Below, piece by piece: positions 5,722-12,817 of a stretch of 13,325 nt of DNA. Origin of the DNA: Caldifarciminota bacterium UBA3073 (GTDB lineage: Bacteria; Hydrothermota; UBA3073); the NCBI GenBank assembly GCA_002366725.1, contig DFBT01000016.1, positions 32,582-45,906 of the forward strand. Reading direction: 5' to 3'. The notes under the pieces were generated by a model, which was given only the letters and a program-made list of their open reading frames with translations, was not told where the DNA came from and did not search any database. How positions within the stretch are numbered: position 1 is the stretch's first letter; every line of letters begins with the position of its first letter. The position numbers were made by a program, and so were the translations under genes.

Positions 5722-7281
5722 TCAAAAACTGTAGCCCATCTCAATATCCCACGACCTGACTGCTGCAATATCCATTGTGTAGATATCGAACTTGAATCGT
5801 CTCCATTTATACCCGGCTCCGAAACTGAGATCATAATTGGGACCATCTGTATACTCCGACCTATTATACCATCCGTTGGCGTTCTTCTCCGAAAAATGAT
5901 AAAAACCGTAGATGTCGACCCCAAATCTTAGGGCAATTTCTGGGATGGGTTTGTATTCTATGCCCACAGGAAGATAGATATAGGTTCTTCTTACAATGTC
6001 TTTCTCCTTTAACATAGAATGCGAGGTCAAGGTATCATAAACCTCATCCCGAGTTCCCTCAAGTTTAACCTCACTTCTTTCATAGGAAATTCTTATTCCA
6101 ACCCCGGCTGAAAGTTGGGGAGAAACGCTGAATTCCTGTCCCAAAGCGAGAAAACCACCGAGAATGCTCGCATCACCGTCAAGTATAGTTTCATCCTCTT
6201 GATATAATTCAGTTGTATCACCGTAGACATAGGAGGTTTCGGGGTCAGAGTGACTGTAATGATAATCGTGATAATCGTAATCCAGGTTTTTCTCCTCTCT
6301 CTGTGCATCTCCACATCCCGAATAAAGAACGGCTATCGTTCGGAATGTTGAAGTGGGTGTTATATCCCTGGATAGTCTCAGTCCCAGACTCCATATTTTG
6401 GGATTGAGAAAGTCATATTCGTTTGCCAGACCCTCGGATTCATCGTTGTGGATATCTATGTGAGTTGTGCTATCGTGTGTGCTCGTGTACTCTTCGTGAT
6501 TGGTATGTGTTCCACTGTTAAGAAATTTGCCCGTCTCTTTTTGTTGTTTGTATCCCAAGACAATTTCTAAGTCTGATTTCCAGATTGAAGAGAGTGTGCC
6601 GATACAGAAAGAGTAAGAAGATGTGGTGTCCGCACTGTTGTGTTCATCTATATAGTCTCTAATATTTAATCGTTCGTGACCATCGTATTTACTTTCGCGA
6701 GTATATCTGTATATTCTCTCTCCACTGCTTTTATGAGGGTTTAAATGATAATCCAATCTTAACCCAATACAGGTGTTGGGCGTAACCTGCTTTGAACCAA
6801 GTAATGCTCCCTTGTATGTCTTGTTTGAATGGTAACGGCTACCACTCGATAGATAATCTGTATAATGATAATCCCAGTAAGGATAGTGGTAGGAAGGCTC
6901 GGTATCTCTGTGCTCGTTTTCTGATTTGTGGTAACTTCCTTCTAACAATATTCCCCATCTGGTTTTCAGAGGACCCGGAAGTGATGTGATTATTCTGTTT
7001 GGAACTCGCAAAGAGATGAAACTCTTTGAGGGTAGTCTTGCCGGATTCCAGAGCATATCGGTAATCGTATCGGAGACGATGCCGGCAAGATATCTTCCTA
7101 TGCCTCTGATCCTCATGGAAATTTCATCGTCAGTTTTTGGGGGAGGTATATATCTTGGTAGTTTAATTTTATAGGCAATATCTTCATTGATTACCAACTT
7201 GGGATAAAACTCTGCTGCATAAGTCGGAGAGGCGCTTAACCAGAAAGTACCTAAAAGTACAAAAGAGAATATCTTCTTCAT
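5722..7281 (-). CDS. Predicted outer-membrane beta-barrel protein with His/Tyr/Asp-rich loops
   Basis: This 519-residue exported protein is a predicted barrel of unknown substrate. The start chosen is the ATG at 7281, which begins a clean signal peptide (MKKIFSFVLLGTFWLSASPT, cleavage probably after YAA at 21-23) and has AAGGGGGTG just upstream; the longer frame from 7344 would add 21 Arg-rich residues before the signal peptide and is unlikely. The mature region has alternating amphipathic strands, for example TRWGILLEGSY, CIGLRLDYHL, LGLRLSRDI, SAGVGIRISYE, ALRFGVDIYGFYHF and YDLSFGAGYKW, and ends in WDIEMGYSF with the C-terminal Phe typical of barrels. Three predicted loops (about 117-153, 257-282, 333-362) are packed with His, Tyr, Asp, Ser and Thr. 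An N-terminal ITDMLWNPAR resembles the NPA segment of some barrel families. It is divergent from the protease gene. Barrel topology is inferred. Confidence 0.8.
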   Translation of the reverse strand: MKKIFSFVLLGTFWLSASPTYAAEFYPKLVINEDIAYKIKLPRYIPPPKTDDEISMRIRGIGRYLAGIVSDTITDMLWNPARLPSKSFISLRVPNRIITSLPGPLKTRWGILLEGSYHKSENEHRDTEPSYHYPYWDYHYTDYLSSGSRYHSNKTYKGALLGSKQVTPNTCIGLRLDYHLNPHKSSGERIYRYTRESKYDGHERLNIRDYIDEHNSADTTSSYSFCIGTLSSIWKSDLEIVLGYKQQKETGKFLNSGTHTNHEEYTSTHDSTTHIDIHNDESEGLANEYDFLNPKIWSLGLRLSRDITPTSTFRTIAVLYSGCGDAQREEKNLDYDYHDYHYSHSDPETSYVYGDTTELYQEDETILDGDASILGGFLALGQEFSVSPQLSAGVGIRISYERSEVKLEGTRDEVYDTLTSHSMLKEKDIVRRTYIYLPVGIEYKPIPEIALRFGVDIYGFYHFSEKNANGWYNRSEYTDGPNYDLSFGAGYKWRRFKFDIYTMDIAAVRSWDIEMGYSF

Positions 7282-7407
7282 TGCGCACCCCCTTGTTCTA
7301 TAACCCCGGTCCCGCAGACGGCGGGATATTATATATAACCTCACACTATCGAGGTATTGTTTGAATTGGCAAAGAAATTATGAGAAAATACCGGCAGTCG
7401 TTATATT

Positions 7408-7436
7408 AGTATAACATATAAAAGCAATTTTGTCAA
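7408..7436 (-). promoter_or_regulatory. Sigma70-type promoter for the barrel gene
   Basis: Read on the minus strand, TTGACA (7436-7431), a 17-bp spacer and TATACT (7413-7408). Initiation near 7401 gives a leader of about 120 nt before the ATG at 7281. Confidence 0.75.
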
Positions 7437-7476
7437 GGAAAATTCGGTACAGAAAGGTAGGATGTTGACTTTTTTC

Positions 7477-7505
7477 TTGACATTTTGTGAAATTAGTAGT
7501 AAAAT
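7477..7505 (+). promoter_or_regulatory. Sigma70-type promoter for the protease gene
   Basis: TTGACA at 7477-7482, a 17-bp spacer, and TAAAAT at 7500-7505. Initiation near 7512 gives a leader of about 95 nt. The -35 elements of this and the opposite promoter are only 40 bp apart, so one bound regulator could touch both. Confidence 0.75.
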
Positions 7506-7606
7506 ATAAAAAGATTTCGGGAGAGAATTGAAAATATATTTAAACTTGGGTTGGAATACTTTATTGGGTCCTAACTCTATTTTTTATAGGAGACAAAGGA
7601 GGCGGG

Positions 7607-9967
7607 ATGAAAAGGTGGATGATATTTCTACTGTTGGGTTTCATTTTTACCACTTTTTCCTATTCTCTTATTGGTGGACAAGATGAGAGATTGGAGGCAG
7701 TGAGAAGGGCGATAAATGAGAAAGGAGCGCACTGGACACCCGGCATTACCTCCCTCTCGAATATGTCCTTGGATGATGCCCGGAGGCAGTGCGGCGTCCT
7801 GAGATTTCCCCGGGGTCCGAGGATTGGGATGAAAGATGGAGTAACTCCGCAGATGTTACGCGACTCTCTCGACTGGCGGGACCATAATGGCCACAATTAC
7901 ACAACCCCAATTAGAAACCAGGGTGGCTGTGGCAGTTGTTGGGCATTTGGGGGATTGGCTACCTTGGAGGCGGGGATAAAGATTTTGTGTGATGTGCCTG
8001 ATACCGATGTCGACCTTTCCGAGCAGTATCTTCTCTCCTGTAGCGGTGGTTCCTGTAATGGTTGGTGGATGGAACCGCTGTTTGACTTCCTCCAGCTTAA
8101 TGGCGTTACAGATGAGAACTGTTTCCCCTACGAGGCGGTCGATACGATTCCCTGTTCAGAAAAGTGCACGGATTGGGAGTACAGAACAAAGACAGTCAAA
8201 GACTGGGGCTTGATTTCTGAATCGGTTGATGTTATTAAAAGCTACCTGCAGGATGGGCCATTAGCTGCCACCATGTTAGTTTATGTGGACTTTCACAATT
8301 ACTATACGGGTGGGGTCTATGAACATGTTTTCGGAAATCCTCTCGGCGGTCACGCCATCTCAATTGTGGGCTGGAGTGATATGGACACCTGCTGGATTTG
8401 CAAGAATAGCTGGGGGACGGATTGGGGAGAAGCGGGAGGTTCGGATTCTGGCGGTTGGTTCAGGATCAAGATGGGACAGAACGAGTGTGGCATAGAGGAA
8501 GGGGCTATCTGGTGTCAGATGGAGGATTTGGGAACACCGTCACCACCCTTTGATGTAACCACGCTTTCTCTGGACCACAGTGTGCAATTGGACTGGAGCG
8601 ACCCCTGTGTAGATGTATATGAATTTCCGATTACTATAGACGAACTCAGAATCTACAGGGACGGAAAGGAGGCGGGAGACCTGATATGTAGCGTTGGTGC
8701 GGGGGTAGGGAACTATACAGATGAAGATGTCCCCAATGGGGAGCATCTTTACTACCTTCAGGCGATAAATGGTTCATTGTCCGGTCACATGGTGGGAGTA
8801 GGAGGGTGGTCTGGTCCCTTTGCCATTGAGGATGGTGGAGTGGACCGGGAAGTGGGAACAAACTCCACACTTTTTACCTTCTTTGCCCTGTATCACAGTC
8901 CGGATAACCATTTACCGGATCAGAATCTCATCTATTTAGATAGCCTCCCCCATCAGCTCTCGACATTAGACTATAATTATACAGATGGTTCCCTTTTTTG
9001 CTTTGATACGACCCTAGGATGTGGCATTCACGACTATCATTTTCTCTTCTCCTCCCAGGGAGATACCATAAGATATCCAGAAGATGGGGAGTTGGGGGGA
9101 CCGATGGTGGGATGGGTGGCTTTTTCAGATGATATGGAGGAAGGGACTGACGGCTGGAGCCACACCAACATTAGACCCGGTTACCGGGACGAGTGGCATC
9201 TCACCTCCAACCGTAATCACACCCCGGACGGGGGCCAGAGTTGGTGGTGTGGGAATGAGGCTTCGGGTGGCTATTCTAATAAAGTGGATGCCGTTCTCAT
9301 CAGCCCCGAGGTGAACCTTGATTCACTTTCCTTCCTTGCCTTCTGGCATTGGATAGATGTAGAGATTGAAAATGATACTGTTGCCTGGGATGGGGGGATA
9401 GTGGAGATGTCCACCGATGGTGGAAACCACTGGAGTCAGATTACACCCATCGGCGGTTATCCGTATAGGATAGAGTACAACCCGGCGAGCCCCTTTGTTT
9501 GGAACACCCCCTGTTTCTCCGGGTTTTTTGATTGGTCTCTGGCACAGTTCAAAATAGAGGGATATAATGGGCCCGCTCAGTTTAGACTTCACTTCGGGTC
9601 TGATAGTTATGTAACCTACGAGGGTTGGTATATTGACGATGTTATAGTCTATAACATTTCCGAGATGGGAGTTGCCGAATCTGATTCCTTAAGTTTGCTT
9701 CCCAGGACTTGTCGGCTCTTGCAGAATTATCCCAATCCCTTTAGTACACTGACCAGGATAAATTTTTACCTTCCACAAAAAACTTTTGTTAACCTGTCTG
9801 TCTACAACATCCTCGGCCAGAAGGTGGCTACCCTGATAGATGGCATGCAGTCGGCGGGCTATAAATCGGTTAGATGGGATGCTCGCGGGATGGGCAATGG
9901 TTTTTACTTCTATCGGCTGAAGACTCCCGGTTATACCGCAAGCAGGAACATGATTTTGCTGCGATAG
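7607..9967 (+). CDS. Secreted papain-family (C1A) cysteine protease with FlgD-like/T9SS-type C-terminal domain
   Basis: This 786-residue exported endopeptidase has a signal peptide at about 1-20. Residues 27-70 resemble a cathepsin B-type propeptide (HWTPGITSLSNMSLDDARRQCGVL). The catalytic domain (about 86-310) shows Gln105 and Cys111 in NQGGCGSCWAF, His249 in GGHAIS and Asn267 in CKNSWGTDWGE, so the active site is intact, with several extra Cys likely in disulfides. Residues about 311-405 look like a fibronectin III-type domain. About 410-505 has no clear match. About 506-684 resembles a MAM/immune-inhibitor-A-like beta-sandwich (DDMEEGTDGWSH, WHWIDVEIEND, WYIDDVIVYN). Residues 704-786 (LLQNYPNPF, SVYNILGQKVATLIDG, GFYFYRLKTPG) are a FlgD-like domain of the kind used as a type IX secretion sorting signal. 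ATG 7607 has AAAGGAGG at 7595-7602. Likely role: cell-surface or extracellular protein digestion. Confidence 0.94.
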   Translation: MKRWMIFLLLGFIFTTFSYSLIGGQDERLEAVRRAINEKGAHWTPGITSLSNMSLDDARRQCGVLRFPRGPRIGMKDGVTPQMLRDSLDWRDHNGHNYTTPIRNQGGCGSCWAFGGLATLEAGIKILCDVPDTDVDLSEQYLLSCSGGSCNGWWMEPLFDFLQLNGVTDENCFPYEAVDTIPCSEKCTDWEYRTKTVKDWGLISESVDVIKSYLQDGPLAATMLVYVDFHNYYTGGVYEHVFGNPLGGHAISIVGWSDMDTCWICKNSWGTDWGEAGGSDSGGWFRIKMGQNECGIEEGAIWCQMEDLGTPSPPFDVTTLSLDHSVQLDWSDPCVDVYEFPITIDELRIYRDGKEAGDLICSVGAGVGNYTDEDVPNGEHLYYLQAINGSLSGHMVGVGGWSGPFAIEDGGVDREVGTNSTLFTFFALYHSPDNHLPDQNLIYLDSLPHQLSTLDYNYTDGSLFCFDTTLGCGIHDYHFLFSSQGDTIRYPEDGELGGPMVGWVAFSDDMEEGTDGWSHTNIRPGYRDEWHLTSNRNHTPDGGQSWWCGNEASGGYSNKVDAVLISPEVNLDSLSFLAFWHWIDVEIENDTVAWDGGIVEMSTDGGNHWSQITPIGGYPYRIEYNPASPFVWNTPCFSGFFDWSLAQFKIEGYNGPAQFRLHFGSDSYVTYEGWYIDDVIVYNISEMGVAESDSLSLLPRTCRLLQNYPNPFSTLTRINFYLPQKTFVNLSVYNILGQKVATLIDGMQSAGYKSVRWDARGMGNGFYFYRLKTPGYTASRNMILLR

Positions 9968-10009
9968 TATTATACGAGAAAAAAACCTTGTAACTAAGAT
10001 TTACATACC

Positions 10010-10085
10010 TGCGTCCTATTATTGCAAGGGAAAATTGGTTATCGAGCCCTCAAAATTTAAAATTAAAGACCTGACCCCCTTTTTC
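10010..10085 (+). repeat. Long direct repeat, copy 1 (REP-like core at 3' end)
   Basis: It matches 10384-10458 at a constant offset of 374 bases with no indels and scattered mismatches. Shared blocks include GGGAAAATT, TTATCGAGCC and TTTAAAATTAAAGACCTG followed by ACCCC and a T-run. The last 36 bases (10043-10078) are the unit also seen at 10126-10161. Confidence 0.85.
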
Positions 10086-10093
10086 CTACAGAT

Positions 10094-10117
10094 GGAGTGC
10101 ATCGGCTTGCCGATGCG
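10094..10117 (+). repeat. Hairpin repeat with CTTG loop, copy 1
   Basis: GGAGT is followed by the stem GCATCGG (10099-10105), loop CTTG, and CCGATGC (10110-10116). It belongs to the same family as 10581-10604: the GGAGTGC lead and CTTG loop are the same, but the inner stem bases differ on both sides so that pairing is kept. Confidence 0.7.
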
Positions 10118-10125
10118 AATCTTAC

Positions 10126-10161
10126 CGAGCCCTCAAAATCTAAAATCAAGGACCTGTCCCC
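10126..10161 (+). repeat. REP-like unit, degenerate copy
   Basis: This 36-base unit starts CGAGCCCTCAAAATC and ends GGACCTGTCCCC. It is a third direct-orientation copy of the unit at 10043-10078 and 10417-10452, with changes in the core (GTCCCC for GACCCC, CAAGG for TAAAG). Confidence 0.8.
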
Positions 10162-10348
10162 GTATATTGAATGCCTGAGTATAAAGCAAATGTGCTTGAA
10201 TCTATCAAGGGTGCTTGGTTGTAGATTTTTTAAAATTCTCCAAAATTCATTTCTCTATATTGATAATATTATCAATTTACGGAAATAAATACAAGGTTGT
10301 TATAAAACAAAAAGATTGGAAAGTCAAGCAAAAAATATCCGTGTGATT

Positions 10349-10371
10349 GGGGTCAAGTCTTTAATTTTAAA
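10349..10371 (-). repeat. REP-like unit, inverted copy
   Basis: GGGGTCAAGTCTTTAATTTT followed by AAA is the reverse complement of the core at 10430-10452 with one mismatch in 23. The two arms are 58 bases apart and could form one long hairpin, an arrangement like a REPIN (two inverted REP units). Confidence 0.85.
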
Positions 10372-10383
10372 TGGAGACATATT

Positions 10384-10458
10384 TGCCTCCTCCTATTGCC
10401 GGGGAAAATTACTTATCGAGCCTTGAAAGTTTAAAATTAAAGACCTGACCCCATTTTT
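10384..10458 (+). repeat. Long direct repeat, copy 2
   Basis: Second copy of the element at 10010-10085. Its 3' core (10430-10452) is also the right arm of the inverted pair with 10349-10371. Confidence 0.85.
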
Positions 10459-10473
10459 CATTGACTTGGATTT

Positions 10474-10487
10474 AAGGCGTAAGCCTT
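10474..10487 (+). repeat. Short hairpin with GTAA tetraloop
   Basis: AAGGC (10474-10478), loop GTAA, GCCTT (10483-10487). GTAA is a GNRA-type loop at RNA level. It may be part of the repeat set of this spacer, or chance. Confidence 0.45.
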
Positions 10488-10580
10488 TTATTGAAGGTTG
10501 TGTGTAAGTCTTTGTTTTATAATGACTTGTTGAGAGCTGTTACCAATTCCATTACAATGCTCCTGACCCAAATAAGCATT

Positions 10581-10604
10581 GGAGTGCAATAGCTTGCTAT
10601 TGCA
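10581..10604 (+). repeat. Hairpin repeat with CTTG loop, copy 2
   Basis: GGAG is followed by the stem TGCAATAG (10585-10592), loop CTTG, and CTATTGCA (10597-10604): a perfect 8-bp stem. Compare 10094-10117: same frame, different but compensated stem bases. Confidence 0.75.
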
Positions 10605-10639
10605 AGAACAATTGTTAACACATGGAGATAAAAAACTTG

Positions 10640-10668
10640 TTGACTTATAGGGGATTTCATGTTATAAT
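10640..10668 (+). promoter_or_regulatory. Sigma70-type promoter for the antitoxin-like gene
   Basis: TTGACT (10640-10645), a 17-bp spacer, TATAAT (10663-10668). Initiation near 10675 gives a leader of about 80 nt. Confidence 0.8.
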
Positions 10669-10690
10669 ACATCAATGATATACATTAATG
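10667..10690 (+). promoter_or_regulatory. Possible operator: direct repeat at the transcription start
   Basis: ATACATCAATG (10667-10677) and ATACATTAATG (10680-10690) differ at one base and are spaced 13 bases start to start. They begin within the -10 hexamer and cover the expected start site. Antitoxins of this general kind often repress their own promoters, so this is a plausible binding site; that link is inference. Confidence 0.4.
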
Positions 10691-10754
10691 CCTCACATTA
10701 AGAGGTTTACAGATATTTTTATGGCTGACATAAAAATGAAAGGAGGTAGGGGAA

Positions 10755-10973
10755 ATGCTTAAGATTAAAAAAGAATATGTGGTAACCGATGATAATAAGA
10801 AGAAAGCGGTTTTGATAGATATAGAAACATTTGAAAAGATAGAGGAAACCCTTGAGAGTTACGGATTAGGTAAGTATATGGAGGAAGTAGAGGATGATGA
10901 CACTCTATCTATAAATGAAGCAAAGAGTTACTACAATAAATTGAAGAAGAATTGTGCGGGTCTACACCACTGA
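10755..10973 (+). CDS. Small antitoxin-like protein (Phd/YefM/RelB-type resemblance), apparently orphan
   Basis: This is a 72-residue acidic protein. YVVTDDNKKKAVLIDIETFEKIEETLE (9-35) resembles the segment common in type II antitoxins, where a strand (KKAVLIDIE) leads into a helix, and the C-terminal half (LGKYMEEVEDDDTLSINEAKSYYNKL) resembles their toxin-binding helix. A strong Shine-Dalgarno (AAAGGAGGT) lies just upstream, and the gene has its own promoter and a possible operator. No RelE/ParE/PIN-type toxin gene follows on the same strand: the plus-strand frames up to about 11160 are interrupted and show no toxin motif. Its last 12 bases overlap a convergent small ORF. It may be an orphan antitoxin, the remnant of a pair, or a transcription regulator. 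The family call is by resemblance only. Confidence 0.7.
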   Translation: MLKIKKEYVVTDDNKKKAVLIDIETFEKIEETLESYGLGKYMEEVEDDDTLSINEAKSYYNKLKKNCAGLHH

Positions 10974-11162
10974 TTCTTTAAGAATTCTTTTCACACAAAT
11001 ATCATCCACCCCTCTTGGGGTGTTGTTCTTTAAACCCTCCAAGAAACCATCCCTGATATAAAACCAATTCTTTTTTAGTCTCTCATATCTGAAGGAGCCA
11101 TCCACAAGATCCGTATGGATATGGACAAGTCTCATCAAACTCCCTGTTAAGAAACTCCCCAA
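10962..11162 (-). CDS. Small hypothetical ORF convergent with the antitoxin-like gene
   Basis: I do not recognise this product (66 residues from the TTG at 11162, or 57 from the ATG at 11135). Both starts have purine-rich sites: AGGGAGGT before the TTG, AGGGAG four bases before the ATG. The shorter form begins MRLVHIHTDLVDGSFRYERL, continues with NWFYIRDGFLEGL, and ends in a basic tail. It overlaps the antitoxin-like gene tail-to-tail by 12 bases. No promoter is evident on the minus strand and no homologue comes to mind, so it may be non-coding or a remnant of a decayed gene. Confidence 0.35.
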   Translation of the reverse strand: MGSFLTGSLMRLVHIHTDLVDGSFRYERLKKNWFYIRDGFLEGLKNNTPRGVDDICVKRILKESVV

Positions 11163-11207
11163 AAAATACCTCCCTTATTGAATACTGCCTTATACCCCCT
11201 AAAAAAA

Positions 11208-11242
11208 CAAGGTTTTTTATTTTTTTTCAAAAAACCCCTTGT
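11208..11242. terminator. Possible hairpin terminator / AT-rich inverted repeat
   Basis: ACAAGG plus a T-run (11208-11219) is complementary to an A-run plus CCCCTTGT (11229-11242), leaving two unpaired C, with a T-rich loop between. It separates the 10755-11162 genes from the AAA ATPase gene. There is no proper poly-T tail after the stem, so the terminator call is weak. Confidence 0.3.
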
Positions 11243-11347
11243 AACTTTTAATTATTATATAGAGGGAGAAATAAATATTTTACAAGAATGATTAAAAATT
11301 TGGATTAGGTTTTTTGTTTTTTTTAACATTTAACGGGGGAGGCTTTA

Positions 11348-12709
11348 ATGCAAATCTATCAATCTCAAAATGAACTGCTGAGTGACTGGTGGGAATTCTT
11401 CAAGGCTGTTGATTCCTCAGCGGTGGGGCGAAAGGATAAAGGCAATAAGAAAAATCCCAAAAAACACCTGGAGAAAGTAACAAAGAGAATGGAGAAAACG
11501 CTCTCAAACAATGTCAGCTTTTTTCTCCTGGAACTCTTCAGAAAATACAAGTTGAATAAGGACGAACAGATGATATTTATGTATACCCTGATAAGTGAAA
11601 TTTCCCCGGTGGGATACCCCATGAAAGAGGTTAAAAATATTCTTGCTGCATTATATTCGCACCCCGGAATTATTATAAAGAAGGCAAAACTGCTTCTGCC
11701 ATCGGCGAGGTTGATAAAACAGAAGCTTCTTTCTATATGCAGAGAGCGAGATTCGGTTCTGGATGCTCGTATAACTATTCATCCCAGGATAACGCATGCC
11801 CTTATAGAGGGTAAAAATGTAAAGGGGCTAAAAAAGCAAGAGGCAAGAGTTCCCGGAAATATTTTTATTGTGCGAAATCCGAGGGTGTGTATAGAACAGG
11901 TTATTCTATCTGAAGAAAAACGGAAGCAATTGGAAGAGCTAATAACTTACCTGAAGAAGCGTCCTCGTTTATTGAAAACCTGTGGGATGAAGGAAACGAT
12001 TGAAAAGGGCACCGGTTTTATACTTCTCTTCACGGGTCCCCCGGGAACGGGAAAGACACTCGCCGCAGAGGCGATAGCCAAAGAACTCAAGAAAAAACTG
12101 TATATGGTGAACTATGCACAATTGCAAAATAAGTTTGTCGGAGAGACCGAAAAGAACATAGAAGCCGTTTTCGAGGCTATAGGGAGAGATAAGGCAGTTG
12201 GTTTGTTTGACGAGGCAGATGCCGTGTTCTCCAATAGAACATCAGTACAGACATCCGTTGATGTTGCTTACAATAGAGAGGTGTTACTTCTCTTACAAAG
12301 GATAGAGGAATTCGATGGAATTCTGATTCTTACAACAAATAGAGATGTGGCTTTTGACAATGCTCTCGCCAGGAGAATTACCTTCAAGATAAAGTTTGAT
12401 TTTCCCGAAGCAACAGAAAGGGAGAAGATATGGCGCATTTTAATGCCCCCGGGCCTAAAGATTGATAAGGATGTTGACTTTCCCCTGATTGCAGAGCGGT
12501 TTGCATTAAGTGGCGGGGACATCAAGAATGCGGTGCTAAAGACGCTCATAAAAGCAGCCGTTTCATCATCTGGTTCTCCTGTTGTTAGGATGGAACACCT
12601 GCTCGTGGCAGCAGAAGAGGAATATTCAAAATTGAGGAGAAAAGGGAGAGATAGAATTGGCTTTCTGGCAAAAGAAAATATATTGGACGCAGATTACAGG
12701 GATGAATAA
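11348..12709 (+). CDS. Classical AAA-family ATPase with unusual N-terminal region
   Basis: This 453-residue soluble ATPase probably works as a ring that remodels or unfolds a protein partner. The AAA module starts at about 205: Walker A GPPGTGKT (230-237, Lys236), pore-loop-like segment NKFVGETEKN (261-270), Walker B VGLFDEADAVF (284-294, Asp288/Glu289), sensor 1 Asn331 in LTTNRD, arginine fingers Arg342/Arg343, and the sensor 2 region SGGDIKNAV (388-396). The FDEADAVFSNRTSV and REVLLLLQRIEEFDGILILTTN segments place it in the bacterial COG0464-like group, which also contains the ATPases of extracellular contractile injection systems; none of their other parts is present. Residues 1-200 are lysine-rich and helical, starting with an aromatic LSDWWEFFKAV, and match no N-domain I know. 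ATG 11348 has GGGGGAGG at 11335-11342. It is followed, 207 bases on, by an unknown gene on the same strand. Confidence 0.92.
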   Translation: MQIYQSQNELLSDWWEFFKAVDSSAVGRKDKGNKKNPKKHLEKVTKRMEKTLSNNVSFFLLELFRKYKLNKDEQMIFMYTLISEISPVGYPMKEVKNILAALYSHPGIIIKKAKLLLPSARLIKQKLLSICRERDSVLDARITIHPRITHALIEGKNVKGLKKQEARVPGNIFIVRNPRVCIEQVILSEEKRKQLEELITYLKKRPRLLKTCGMKETIEKGTGFILLFTGPPGTGKTLAAEAIAKELKKKLYMVNYAQLQNKFVGETEKNIEAVFEAIGRDKAVGLFDEADAVFSNRTSVQTSVDVAYNREVLLLLQRIEEFDGILILTTNRDVAFDNALARRITFKIKFDFPEATEREKIWRILMPPGLKIDKDVDFPLIAERFALSGGDIKNAVLKTLIKAAVSSSGSPVVRMEHLLVAAEEEYSKLRRKGRDRIGFLAKENILDADYRDE

Positions 12710-12722
12710 AAAGAATAAAATA

Positions 12723-12812
12723 AACAGGGATTGTAAGAGAATCTAAGAGATTAGAATAAAAAGACAAAGAAAATATAAGATATTTCTCTTGCAGTCTCTT
12801 TAGATCCCTGTT
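12723..12812. repeat. Imperfect inverted repeat / stem-loop after the AAA gene
   Basis: AACAGGGAT (12723-12731) and ATCCCTGTT (12804-12812) are exact complements, and the next 11 bases inward pair imperfectly (TAAGAGA against TCTCTTTA). Between them AGAAAATAT and ATATTTCTCT (about 12767-12788) can form an inner hairpin. This could be transcript-end structure for the AAA gene or a small inserted element. The right arm overlaps a possible -10. Confidence 0.5.
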
Positions 12813-12817
12813 ATAAA
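12789..12817 (+). promoter_or_regulatory. Possible promoter for the downstream unknown gene
   Basis: TTGCAG (12789-12794), 17 bp, TATAAA (12812-12817). A second TATAAT lies at 12867-12872 without a good -35. Either would place an independent start before the gene at 12917. Confidence 0.35.

Larger units (their letters stand above)
9968..10754. other. Repeat-rich intergenic spacer (787 bp)
   Basis: I find no convincing gene here. The stretch carries a 75-bp direct repeat, a third partial REP-like copy, an inverted REP-like copy, three short hairpins, and the promoter and possible operator of the antitoxin-like gene; these are listed separately. A 63-codon frame at 10097-10288 runs through a repeat and looks accidental. 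No clear terminator with a poly-T tail follows the protease gene. Confidence 0.7.

Noticed and set aside
7282..7344. Upstream extension of the barrel protein to an earlier ATG
   Set aside because: It would put 21 Arg-rich residues before a well-formed signal peptide; the ATG at 7281 has its own ribosome site.
10097..10288. 63-codon plus-strand ORF in the repeat spacer
   Set aside because: It begins inside a hairpin repeat and runs through a REP-like unit, with no ribosome site.
11348..12709. Extracellular contractile injection system locus
   Set aside because: Only the ATPase core resembles that group; no sheath, tube, baseplate or spike genes are in the window, and the clade has many free-standing members.
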